A stretch of DNA of 64,000 nt, from positions 1-64,000 of the forward strand of contig CAYUIG010000006.1 in the NCBI GenBank assembly GCA_964444685.1. The letters run 5' to 3'. Source of the stretch: CAYUIG01 sp964444685. GTDB taxonomy: Bacteria > Gemmatimonadota > Gemmatimonadetes > Longimicrobiales > RSA9. A program made the position numbers and the translations under genes. The notes beneath the pieces were generated by a model, which made no database searches, was not told the DNA's origin, and was given only the letters and a program-made list of their open reading frames with translations. Positions 9,311 to 17,492 of the stretch are shown here, piece after piece. Within the stretch, counting starts at the first letter, position 1; each line of letters starts with the position of its first letter.

Positions 9311-10576
9311 ATGAAGACCGAGACCGGACTGCGCGCGGACGCCCGCCGCTGCTTCGACGCGGCGCTCCAGGCTGTCGAACCCGGGCCGCTCGCCCGAGTA
9401 GCACTGTTGCGGGCCGACCTGCCCGCGCGCGTGCACGTCGCGGCCATCGGGAAGGCCGCGGAGGGGATGATGCGCGGCGCCCTCGCCGCTCTGGGCGACG
9501 CGGTTGCCTCCGGCCTCGTCATCGCGCCTCGTCGGCCCGGTGAAGAGGGCTCGTGGCCGGGCAACGTTCAATTCATGTCCGCGCGCCATCCGGTACCCGA
9601 TGCGAGCAGCGTCGAGGCCGGGCGCGCCATGCGCGCGTTCGCGCAGTCCGCGTCCGATGCGTTCGTACTCCTGCTCTCCGGCGGCGCCTCTTCCCTTGCG
9701 ACGCTTCCCTTCGACGACATCGCGCTCGAGGACCTCGCGCGTACGACCGCGCTGCTGCTCCGTGCCGGCGCATCGATCGATGAGCTGAACGCGGTGCGCA
9801 AACACCTGGACCGCATCAAAGGTGGACGGCTCGCCGTCGCCACATCCGCGCGCGTCATCGGACTCGCGATTTCCGATGTGATCGGTGATGATCCCGGCGT
9901 GATCGGCTCGGGCCCGATCTCTCCGGATGAATCGACGTATGCCGATGCGCTGGATGTGCTGCGCGCACGTGGTGTAATCGACCAGGTGCCCGCAAGTGTA
10001 CGCACACATCTGGAGCGCGGTGCGCGCGGCGAGAAGTCCGAAACGCCGAAGCCCGGCGATGCAGCCTTCGACCGTGTGTCGTACGGGGTGATCGCTGGCA
10101 ACCGCACGGCCGTCGCCGCTGCGGCCGCGTGCGCGGAATCTCTCGGCTATCGCGCGATCATCATGGACGAGCCCGTAACCGGCGAAGCACGCGAAGCCGG
10201 CCGCATGCTGGCGCTACGCGCGCGCGAGCTCGAACCCGGCGCCGCACTGATCGCCGGCGGCGAAACCGTCGTAACCGTGCGCGGCCCGGGAATCGGAGGC
10301 CGCTGCCAGGAGCTCGCGCTTGCGGGAGCGATCGAACTGGAAAGGACTGGTATTGTGCTGTTCGCCGCGAGCACCGATGGCATCGATGGACCCACACACG
10401 CTGCTGGCGCCATCTGCTCCGGCACCACCGCAGCGCGCGCACGTGCGGCAGGTCTGGATGCGCATGCGATGCTGGATGCGAACGATTCGCATGCGTTCTT
10501 CTCGGCTCTGCGAGACCTCTACGTGTGCGGGCCGACTGGTACGAACGTGGCGGATCTCTGCATCGTGCTCACCTGA
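9311..10576 (+). CDS. Glycerate 2-kinase (GckA/MOFRL family)
   Basis: The protein has 421 residues and no signal peptide, so it is cytoplasmic. It phosphorylates D-glycerate to 2-phosphoglycerate, feeding serine-cycle, glyoxylate or sugar-acid carbon into glycolysis. Landmarks of the DUF4147 N-terminal domain are AIGKAAEGM, LLSGGASSL, NAVRKHLDRIKGGRLA and SDVIGDDPGVIGSGP. The MOFRL C-terminal domain has GGETVV and GIGGRCQEL. In most homologues the last motif reads GGRNQE; the Asn-to-Cys change here is unusual, although the fold is intact. It is probably transcribed alone from a leaderless promoter. Confidence 0.9.
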   Translation: MKTETGLRADARRCFDAALQAVEPGPLARVALLRADLPARVHVAAIGKAAEGMMRGALAALGDAVASGLVIAPRRPGEEGSWPGNVQFMSARHPVPDASSVEAGRAMRAFAQSASDAFVLLLSGGASSLATLPFDDIALEDLARTTALLLRAGASIDELNAVRKHLDRIKGGRLAVATSARVIGLAISDVIGDDPGVIGSGPISPDESTYADALDVLRARGVIDQVPASVRTHLERGARGEKSETPKPGDAAFDRVSYGVIAGNRTAVAAAAACAESLGYRAIIMDEPVTGEAREAGRMLALRARELEPGAALIAGGETVVTVRGPGIGGRCQELALAGAIELERTGIVLFAASTDGIDGPTHAAGAICSGTTAARARAAGLDAHAMLDANDSHAFFSALRDLYVCGPTGTNVADLCIVLT

Positions 10577-10577
10577 G

Positions 10578-10713
10578 CGAACGACATTTTCACCGCGGAG
10601 AGCGCGTAGGGCGCGGAGCCCCTCCGCCACCACCCAGGTTTTTTTGTTTCCACTTCGGGTGGCGTGGGGCGGCTCCGCGTTCTCCGCGTTCTCCGCGGTG
10701 AAATTGTCGTTTG
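10578..10713. repeat. CACCGCGGAG-core long inverted repeat, copy A1
   Basis: The left arm (10579-10602, AACGACATTTTCACCGCGG then AGA) and the right arm (10692-10715) are near-perfect inverted copies. Further ARGA/CGCGGAG repeats lie between them, with a T7 run in the middle. The element fills the gap between two convergent genes, so the transcript would fold into a long imperfect hairpin and could act as a bidirectional terminator. Relatives are at 31367-31578 and 63486-63652. Confidence 0.8.
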
Positions 10714-13164
10714 CTAGTCGTGCCGCAACGCAGAGAGCGGATCCGCGTGCGCGGCACGCCGCGCCGGCCACCAGCTCGCTGCGGTCGTGGCAAACACAGC
10801 CACGAGTGCAACCGAGACGTAGGTAAGCGCGTCGAGCGTGCCGACCTGGTAGACGAGCCCGGCGAGTGCGCGAGCGGCGAAGCCCGCGCCCACCAATCCC
10901 GCACCGACACCGATCGCGGCCTGGCCGAGGCCGCGGCGCAGTGCGAGCCACACGATGCCGCTCGGAACCGCACCGAGCGCGAGGCGGATGCCCATCTCGT
11001 GGCGGCGCGCGGCGACCGCGTAGGAGACGACGCCGTAGATGCCGATGAGTGCGAGGCCGAGTGCGAGTCCGCCGAAGGCGAGGAGGAGCTGCATGGTGAA
11101 GCGCGGCTGTGCGAGCGCTTCGGCCATCACGTCCTGCATCGACTGCACGCGTGACACCGGCAGCCGCGGGTCGAGGTCGCGGATGATCTGACGGATCGGA
11201 TTGGTGACGGCGCGCTCGTCGCCGGCGGTGCGCACGACGAGTGTCATGGTGCGCTGCGGAAAGCCTGTGGACACGGCCCACTGCGCATGCGGCCGGTAAA
11301 ATGTCGGCTTCACCTCGCCTGTGATGCCGTTGTGCCGCGCATCGGCCACGACGCCGACGATGGACTGTGCGGGCACGCTGTCGCCGAAGGCGAAGGTGAC
11401 CTGGTGCCCGATCGGGTCGCCTTGCGGGATGTACTTCCGGACGAACGCCTCGTTCACGACGATGACCTGGCGGCTGTCGCGGCGGTCGCCGGGCTCGAGG
11501 AAACGGCCGGCCACGAGCTGGTAGCGCATGGCCTCGAAGTAGCCGTCGCTGGCGGCCTGCCAGTCCGCGGGCGCGCAGGTATGGGGCGGCGGTGTGTACC
11601 CCTGCACGGAGATGCACGAGTCCCCGATCTCCGACTCGATCGGCAGCACGCGGATGAGGCCGGCGTGTTCGACGCCGGGCAGTGCGCGTACCCTGCGCAG
11701 CAGCTCATCGTAGAAGCCCTGCACGGCGGGCTCGTCCGGATAGAATGCGGACGGCGGCGCGAGCCGCATCGTCATCACGTTTGCCGATTCGAATCCGGGC
11801 TCGATCGACGTGAGTCCGCGGAAGGTGCGCAGCATGAGCCCCGCACCGATGGCGAGGACGACGGCCAGCGCGATCTCGGCGGTGACGAGTCCATAGCGGG
11901 CACGCAGCCGTGACCTGCCCACGGTGGACCCGCGTCCGCCCTCGCGCAGCGTGCCACCCGCGTCGGTACCGGCGGCCTGGAGCGCGGGCGCGAGACCGAA
12001 GAGGAGCGCGGTGAAGATGGCCACGGCTGCAGTGAAGGCCAGGACGGTGGCATCGACGGTGACCTCGCGGATGCGCGGCAGAGATTCGGGCGCGGCTGCA
12101 ACGAACGCGTCGAGTGCGAGCACGGCGATCCACAGGCCGAGCCCGCCGCCGATCGCCGCGAGCAGCACGTTCTCCGTGAGGAGCTGTCGCACGATGCGGC
12201 TGCGTCCCGCACCGACGGCGGCACGCACGGCGATCTCCCGCCGCCGGTCCTCGCCGCGCACGAGCAGCAGGTTGGCCACGTTCGCGCAGGCGATAAGGAG
12301 CACGAGACCGACCGCGCCGAGCAGCACGAGCAGTGCGGGCCGCACACCGCCGGCAACTTCTGCGTCGACGGGGATGAACAGCGCGCGGAAGTTCCAGTCG
12401 GGCGGATACGCGCTGTCGGCGTTCAGGCGCGCGATGTACGTGTCCAGCTCCGCCTCCGCACGATCGGGTGTGATGCCCGGCGCGAGTCGCCCGACGACGT
12501 ACGAGCCGTGGCTGCCGCCGCCGTACGGCAGATCGGCAGGTAGCGGGAGCGGCTGCGGTGCCCAGATCTCGGTCGGGCCATCGGTCGCGAAGTCGAGCGG
12601 CAGGCGGAACCCGGGCGGCATCACACCAATGATGGTCATCGGTTCGCCGTTCACGCTGATGCTGCGACCGACCGCACTCGGGTCGCCGCCGTAGCGCCGC
12701 TGCCAGAGCGCGTGGCCGAGCACCACCACCGAAGCACCATCGCCTTCCGCCTCTTCCGCGGTGTAGGTTCGGCCGTGGACGGGCGTCACACCGAGCACGC
12801 TGAAGATGTTCGCGGTCGTGCCGGCGGCGGCCACGCGTTCGGGCGTGTCGCCATCGGTGATGCTGACTTCGAGGGTGCCGAACAGCGCGAGGTCGGAGAA
12901 GCTGCGCAGGTTCTCGCGGTAGCCGTGGTACTCCTGAACGGAGACCCACGTCTTCGGGAATCCGGTCCACTGGCTCCAGATCATCGCGAGCGAACCGGGA
13001 TCGCGGTAGGGCAGCGGCTCGAGCAGCACGGCCTTCACGACGCTGAAGAGCGCGGTGTTCGCGCCGATCCCGAGTGCGAGCGTGAGGATCACGAGCAGCG
13101 CGAAGCCGGGGGTGCGTACGAGCTGTCGGAGCGCGAAGCGGAGGTCCTGGGGCAGTTGAGACAT
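10714..13164 (-). CDS. ADOP-family ABC permease (orphan MacB/FtsX-like) 2
   Basis: The protein has 816 residues. The start at 13164 follows GGGAGA and begins with MSQLPQDLRFALRQLVRTPG, the family's amphipathic entry before TM1 (VILTLALGIGANTALFSVV). Two periplasmic MacB-core domains and two FtsX domains follow; signatures are CANVANLLLVRGEDRRREIAVRAAVGAGR and the C-terminal HEMGIRLALGAVPSG. It is paralogous to the permeases at 6750 and 25443. There is no partner ATPase nearby. Inner-membrane location and envelope function are inferred from the family; the substrate is unknown. Confidence 0.88.
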   Translation of the reverse strand: MSQLPQDLRFALRQLVRTPGFALLVILTLALGIGANTALFSVVKAVLLEPLPYRDPGSLAMIWSQWTGFPKTWVSVQEYHGYRENLRSFSDLALFGTLEVSITDGDTPERVAAAGTTANIFSVLGVTPVHGRTYTAEEAEGDGASVVVLGHALWQRRYGGDPSAVGRSISVNGEPMTIIGVMPPGFRLPLDFATDGPTEIWAPQPLPLPADLPYGGGSHGSYVVGRLAPGITPDRAEAELDTYIARLNADSAYPPDWNFRALFIPVDAEVAGGVRPALLVLLGAVGLVLLIACANVANLLLVRGEDRRREIAVRAAVGAGRSRIVRQLLTENVLLAAIGGGLGLWIAVLALDAFVAAAPESLPRIREVTVDATVLAFTAAVAIFTALLFGLAPALQAAGTDAGGTLREGGRGSTVGRSRLRARYGLVTAEIALAVVLAIGAGLMLRTFRGLTSIEPGFESANVMTMRLAPPSAFYPDEPAVQGFYDELLRRVRALPGVEHAGLIRVLPIESEIGDSCISVQGYTPPPHTCAPADWQAASDGYFEAMRYQLVAGRFLEPGDRRDSRQVIVVNEAFVRKYIPQGDPIGHQVTFAFGDSVPAQSIVGVVADARHNGITGEVKPTFYRPHAQWAVSTGFPQRTMTLVVRTAGDERAVTNPIRQIIRDLDPRLPVSRVQSMQDVMAEALAQPRFTMQLLLAFGGLALGLALIGIYGVVSYAVAARRHEMGIRLALGAVPSGIVWLALRRGLGQAAIGVGAGLVGAGFAARALAGLVYQVGTLDALTYVSVALVAVFATTAASWWPARRAAHADPLSALRHD

Positions 13165-13421
13165 GCGTTCTCCCGGGATCGTGCGGTACTGGAGCGACGT
13201 GACTGGAGACGTCGCATGTGGCAAGATTCGGCGCGCGGCGGGGTAGGAGTTCAACTCGTGCCCGCGTAATGGGTTACGGGTTGAGCGGGCCTGCCGGACG
13301 GGCGTAAACGCGTCCGGGGCCGGGACGTTGCTTCCCGCATGCGGACGCGCCGGCAGGAACCCGGACGCCCGCACGCGCGTTCCAGAAGGGTCCGAGTCGA
13401 ATCACACCGGGAGGAGTGGAC

Positions 13422-14330
13422 ATGCTGATCCGCCGTGGCTCCGAGATCATCCCATCGTCCGAGATCACGCCGTACGAGACGTACCTCGACCGGCGTCGTT
13501 TCCTGAAGGCCGCCGCGGCGGGTGCGGCCGGTGTGCTGGCGGCGTGCGAGCCTGCGAACGGTCAGCAGGAGTCGCAGGAGGAGCTGACGCCGTACGAGCA
13601 CGTCACCGGCTACAACAACTTCTACGAGTTCGGCACGGGCAAGGAGGACCCCGCGCGGCGTGCCGGCAGCCTGCGCACGCGGCCGTGGAGCGTCGCCGTG
13701 GAAGGTCTCGTCGACAAGCCGGGCGTTTACGATCTCGAGGACTTCATCGCGCCGTACAGGATCGAGGATCGCACGTACCGTCTGCGCTGCGTCGAGGCGT
13801 GGTCGATGGTGATTCCGTGGCGCGGCTTCCCGCTGAAGGATCTTATCGCGCGCGTGCAGCCGACATCGGCCGCGAAGTACGTCGAGTTCTTCACGCTGCT
13901 CGATCCGGAGCAGATGCCGCTGCAGCGTACGGGTATCCTCGACTGGCCGTACAACGAGGGGCTGCGGCTGGATGAGGCGATGCATCCGCTCACGCTGATG
14001 GCTACGGGTTTGTACGGCCGTGACCTGCCGAATCAGAACGGCGCGCCACTGCGGCTGGTGGTGCCGTGGAAGTACGGCTTCAAGAGCATCAAGTCGATCG
14101 TGCGCATGCGCTTCGTCGAGGAGATGCCGCGCACGGCGTGGATGAAGGCCGGCCCGACCGAGTACGGCTTCTACGCGAACGTGAACCCGACGGTGCACCA
14201 TCCGCGCTGGAACCAGGACAAGGAGCGCCGCATCGGCGAGTTCCGCCGGCGCGACACGCTCATGTTCAACGGCTACGCGGATCAGGTCGCGTCGCTGTAC
14301 TCGGGCATGGACCTGCGGCGGTTCTTCTAG
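13422..14330 (+). CDS. msrP: Protein-methionine-sulfoxide reductase catalytic subunit MsrP
   Basis: The protein has 302 residues. It is a periplasmic molybdopterin enzyme that reduces methionine sulfoxide in oxidised envelope proteins with electrons from MsrQ. It has a Tat signal (DRRRFLKAAAAGAAG, about residues 24-40). The conserved TPYEHVTGYNNFYEFGTGK segment is present, the Mo-ligand cysteine lies in YRLRCVEAWSMVIPW, and PWKYGFKSIKSIV is typical of the family. The ATG at 13422 follows GGGAGGAG with good spacing; the GTG at 13416 overlaps that site and is rejected. The stop overlaps the msrQ start by one base. Confidence 0.95.
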   Translation: MLIRRGSEIIPSSEITPYETYLDRRRFLKAAAAGAAGVLAACEPANGQQESQEELTPYEHVTGYNNFYEFGTGKEDPARRAGSLRTRPWSVAVEGLVDKPGVYDLEDFIAPYRIEDRTYRLRCVEAWSMVIPWRGFPLKDLIARVQPTSAAKYVEFFTLLDPEQMPLQRTGILDWPYNEGLRLDEAMHPLTLMATGLYGRDLPNQNGAPLRLVVPWKYGFKSIKSIVRMRFVEEMPRTAWMKAGPTEYGFYANVNPTVHHPRWNQDKERRIGEFRRRDTLMFNGYADQVASLYSGMDLRRFF

Positions 14331-14986
14331 TGGAAGCCGTTCCAGCGGCGACGCATCCGCCGCCGGCCGCGCGGCGCAGGTCGCGCGTCGACGGCGCACG
14401 TCTGGTCCGGTGGGGACTCAAGCCTGCGATCTGGGTGGGCGCACTCATCCCGCTCGGTACGCTCGTGTACGACTTCTTCACGAACGACCTGGGCGCGAAT
14501 CCGATCGAGAAGCTGACGCTCACGACGGGCAAGACCGCGCTCATCCTGCTGGTGCTCGCGCTCGCAGTCACACCGCTGCGCAGGCTCACGGGCTGGAACC
14601 ACCTCATCAAGGTGCGCCGGCTCATCGGGCTGTTCGCGTTCTTCTACGTATGCCTGCACTTCGCCATCTACATCGGGCTCGACCAGTTCTTCGCGTTCGG
14701 CGACATCGGAGAGGACATCCTCGAGCGGCCGTACATCACGGTGGGCTTCACCGCCTTCGTGCTGCTGATCCCGCTCGCGGTCACATCGACGACGGGCTGG
14801 ATCCGGCGGTTGGGGAAGCGGTGGCGGCAGCTGCACCGGCTCGCGTACGTGGCCGCGGGGCTGGGCGTGCTGCACTACTTCTGGAAGGTGAAGGCGGACA
14901 CGCGCGAACCGCTGCTGTTCGCCGGCATCCTCGCCGTTCTGCTGATCCTGCGTTTGCCGATCTTCCGCAGGATTTCCATTCGCTAG
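14330..14986 (+). CDS. msrQ: Haem-binding membrane subunit MsrQ
   Basis: The protein has about 218 residues and probably starts at a GTG overlapping the msrP stop (TAGTG), which suggests translational coupling. It has six predicted TM helices of the ferric-reductase-like domain, with candidate haem-b histidines in YVCLHFAIYI, RQLHRLAYV and VLHYFWKVKAD. MsrQ takes electrons from the quinone pool or a flavin reductase and passes them across the inner membrane to MsrP. The N-terminal 25 residues are Ala/Pro/Arg-rich and precede the first helix (KPAIWVGALIPLG). Other in-frame starts are possible, but the overlap favours this one. Confidence 0.92.
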   Translation: MEAVPAATHPPPAARRRSRVDGARLVRWGLKPAIWVGALIPLGTLVYDFFTNDLGANPIEKLTLTTGKTALILLVLALAVTPLRRLTGWNHLIKVRRLIGLFAFFYVCLHFAIYIGLDQFFAFGDIGEDILERPYITVGFTAFVLLIPLAVTSTTGWIRRLGKRWRQLHRLAYVAAGLGVLHYFWKVKADTREPLLFAGILAVLLILRLPIFRRISIR

Positions 14987-14995
14987 AAATGGAAC

Positions 14996-15022
14996 GGCCC
15001 CGGAGTCATGGACCCCGGGGCC
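14996..15022. terminator. Bidirectional hairpin between msrQ and OmpA gene
   Basis: A perfect 8-bp stem (GGCCCCGG/CCGGGGCC) with an 11-base loop lies between two convergent stop codons. No T-tract is present on either side. Its position between convergent genes suggests a shared terminator. Confidence 0.6.
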
Positions 15023-15051
15023 ATCCGATCGACTCGGACGAGGTGTGAGTC

Positions 15052-15708
15052 CTAGTCCGTCGTGGGCCGCGCGGCGGCGGTACCCGAGTAGTCGATGACG
15101 AGCGTGACGCGACGGTTGAGCATCGCGCCCGGGTCGTCCTTCGTGGCGCGGGGCGACACGAGGCGATCGGCCGACTCACCGTAGCTGACGGTGCGGAGCG
15201 CCGAGGCATCGATGCCCGCGTTCGTCGACAGGTACGTCTTCACGGCTTCAGCGCGCGCCATGCCGAGGCGGCGGTTGTACGCCGCACTGCCCGCCGGGTC
15301 CGTGAAGCCTTCCACCGTCACGACCGCGTTCGGGTAGTATTCCTTCACGACACTCGCGAAGCGGTCGAGCACGGCCTGGTCGCTCGGACGGACATCCGCC
15401 TGGGCAAACTCGAAGTGGACCGGCACGTCGAACGCGAGCTGGTTCTTCAGCTCGGTGATCGCAACGTTGAACTCGTCGCGCAGCGCGCGCAGGTCGCGCT
15501 CCAGCGCGGCGGTGCGCGTCTCGAGCTGGTCGACGCGGCCGCTCACGGCCGTGATCGACGATTCGTTCGCCTGGATCTCCGAACGCAGCTGCGCCATCTG
15601 GCTCTCGACTTCGTCCCGCTTGGCGTACCCGCAGGCCCCTGCGATCAGGACCATCCCGAGCGCGAGCCCAGCGCTCGGCTTCGCCAGTGACTGGCTCCTC
15701 CGTGACAT
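15052..15708 (-). CDS. OmpA/Pal-family lipoprotein with coiled coil
   Basis: The protein has 218 residues. The start at 15708 follows CGGAGGGATCAGA. The N-terminal signal ends in a lipobox-like IAGAC (Cys about residue 27), so it is probably lipidated in the envelope. Residues about 35-90 form a coiled coil (repeated heptads through QMAQLRSEIQ...LERDLRALRDEF). Residues about 100-210 are an OmpA_C peptidoglycan-binding domain with VEGFTDPAGSAAYNRRLG and RRVTLVIDY. The usual role is to tether the outer membrane to peptidoglycan. Coiled coil plus OmpA resembles Pal-like and YiaD-like proteins. It is a single gene, divergent from rmuC. Confidence 0.88.
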   Translation of the reverse strand: MSRRSQSLAKPSAGLALGMVLIAGACGYAKRDEVESQMAQLRSEIQANESSITAVSGRVDQLETRTAALERDLRALRDEFNVAITELKNQLAFDVPVHFEFAQADVRPSDQAVLDRFASVVKEYYPNAVVTVEGFTDPAGSAAYNRRLGMARAEAVKTYLSTNAGIDASALRTVSYGESADRLVSPRATKDDPGAMLNRRVTLVIDYSGTAAARPTTD

Positions 15709-16016
15709 TCTGATCCCTCCGTTGCGGTTGGCAGGCAGACTCTGTCGCGATCCCTCGATCGCAAGCACTGCGTCGCGCCCGCGGTGCACACCGCCTGCGG
15801 CAGCGGGACGTTCCGCCGCAGTTCGCTGCGCCTCCAGTCTGCCCGGTGTTCTCCGAGCGCACGGCGCCTTCGTGCAAGGAATACGCCGCGCCTGTTAGAT
15901 AAGGCGGAAGTGGCGCTGAGTCAATGCGATCCGCATCCGGCCCGAATCCCGGCCCACGCGGGTCCGCGCCGATGCCGCAGCCCTGCGCTGTCGGGGCGGG
16001 CCGCTATATTGGGGTC
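15709..16016. other. 308-bp intergenic region between OmpA gene and rmuC
   Basis: I see no coding sequence here. It holds the ribosome-binding site of the OmpA-type gene at its left edge and the rmuC -10 box at its right edge. The middle contains mixed GC-rich DNA with a small AT-richer spot (TTAGATAAG near 15896). Divergent promoters are expected. Confidence 0.6.
16005..16010 (+). promoter_or_regulatory. -10 box of rmuC, probable leaderless start
   Basis: TATATT ends six bases before the GTG at 16017, with no Shine-Dalgarno between. The transcription start predicted from this box falls on the initiator GTG. The -35 is not recognisable. Confidence 0.55.
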
Positions 16017-17438
16017 GTGACTTCCACCATCATCGCGATTCTGCTGGGGCTCGCGGCGGGTGCGCTCATCGGCGCGCTGGCCGCCGGATACCGCCTGCGC
16101 GGCGCGCTCGCGGCCGAGCAGGCGCGCACCGCGCGGATCCCCGAACTCGAAGCGGCAGCGCGGGATCGGGAGTATCGCATCGAGGAGCTCACGGAGCGGC
16201 TGGCGGCCACACGCGCGGAGTCCGCGGCGCTCCACGAGCGCATCCAGCAGGAACGTGTGGCGGCGGAGGAACGTTTGTCGCTGCTGAATGACGCGCAGCG
16301 CAAGCTGGGCGACGCGTTCACGGCGCTCTCTTCTGAAGCACTGCACAAGAACACCGAACGTTTCCTCGAGCTGGCACGCACGGTCCTCGAGCGACACCAG
16401 GAGGCGACGCGCACCGATTTCGAGACCCGCGCGCATACGCTGGACTCGCTGGTCACGCCGCTGCACGAGTCGCTGACGCGCGTAGACCAGCGGATGAGCG
16501 AGCTCGAGAAGGCGCGGGCAGAGGCGCAGGGGCAGCTCTACGAGCAGCTGCAGTCGCTCAGCAGGGCGCATATGCAGCTGCAGCAGGAGACGGCCAACCT
16601 CGTGAAGGCGCTCCGTGCGCCCGCCACACGCGGCCGCTGGGGTGAGATCCAGCTGCGGCGCGTCGTCGAGATGGCGGGCATGGTTGCGTACTGCGACTTC
16701 GTCGAGCAGCCGAACGTGTCCACGCCCGATGGGCGACTGCGACCCGACCTGATCATCCGTCTGCCGGCGGGCCGCACGATCGTCGTGGACTCGAAGACAC
16801 CGCTCGAGGCGTACCTCGATGCGGTCGAGGCGGAGACCGAGACGGAGCGGGTCGAGTCGCTGCGGCGCCATGCGGTGCAGGTGCGCGCGCACGTGCGCAA
16901 GCTCAGTGAGAAGGCGTACTGGGAGCAGTTCCCGACCACGCCCGAGATGGTCGTGCTGTTCCTTCCCGGGGAATCGTTCTACGGCGCTGCGCTCGAGCGG
17001 GACCCGGAGCTGATCGACATGGCGGTGCAGCAGCGCATCCTGATCGCCACGCCGATCACGCTCATCGGTCTGTTGAAGGCGCTCGCGTACAACTGGCAGC
17101 AGGAAGCGATCGCCGCCAACGCACAGCAGGTGTCCGAGCTCGGCCGGCAGCTCTATCAGCGCGTGCGCACGCTGGCGGAGCATTTCGACCAGCTGCGACG
17201 CGCGCTGGATCGTACGGTCGGCGCGTACAACAAGGCGGTCCGCTCCCTCGAGGCCCGCGTGCTCCCGGCGGCGCGCAAATTCCGCGAACTGGGTGCAGGC
17301 TCGGGCGACGAGCTGGGCAGCATCGATGCGGTCGAAAGGCAGCCGCTCCGGCTGGGCGCGGCCGACCTGACGCACGGCGTCGACGGTGAAGAAGAGGTCG
17401 TGGAGCCGGGCCCCCGCATCATCCAGACAGAACTCTGA
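16017..17438 (+). CDS. rmuC: DNA recombination protein RmuC
   Basis: The protein has 473 residues. TM anchor 1-25 (IIAILLGLAAGALIGALAAG) is followed by a long coiled coil (about 28-190, Glu/Ala/Arg heptads) and then the RmuC nuclease-like core: GRWGEIQLRRVVEMAGM, DGRLRPDLIIRLPAGRTIVVDSK (the D...DSK catalytic-type motif) and FLPGESFYGAAL. RmuC limits inversions at short inverted repeats in E. coli. That is of interest here because the window is rich in inverted repeats. GTG is chosen because it begins the hydrophobic anchor and lies just downstream of a -10 box; the open frame extends upstream without a better start. The Asp/Glu-rich C-tail is atypical but short. Confidence 0.93.
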   Translation: MTSTIIAILLGLAAGALIGALAAGYRLRGALAAEQARTARIPELEAAARDREYRIEELTERLAATRAESAALHERIQQERVAAEERLSLLNDAQRKLGDAFTALSSEALHKNTERFLELARTVLERHQEATRTDFETRAHTLDSLVTPLHESLTRVDQRMSELEKARAEAQGQLYEQLQSLSRAHMQLQQETANLVKALRAPATRGRWGEIQLRRVVEMAGMVAYCDFVEQPNVSTPDGRLRPDLIIRLPAGRTIVVDSKTPLEAYLDAVEAETETERVESLRRHAVQVRAHVRKLSEKAYWEQFPTTPEMVVLFLPGESFYGAALERDPELIDMAVQQRILIATPITLIGLLKALAYNWQQEAIAANAQQVSELGRQLYQRVRTLAEHFDQLRRALDRTVGAYNKAVRSLEARVLPAARKFRELGAGSGDELGSIDAVERQPLRLGAADLTHGVDGEEEVVEPGPRIIQTEL

Positions 17439-17492
17439 CGGAACGGGCTGTGCGTGCACGCCGGCGGAACCCCAGATCCGCCGGAGGGCCAC

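Noticed and set aside
13416..13421. GTG start for msrP
   Set aside because: It overlaps the ribosome-binding site; the ATG at 13422 is correctly spaced.
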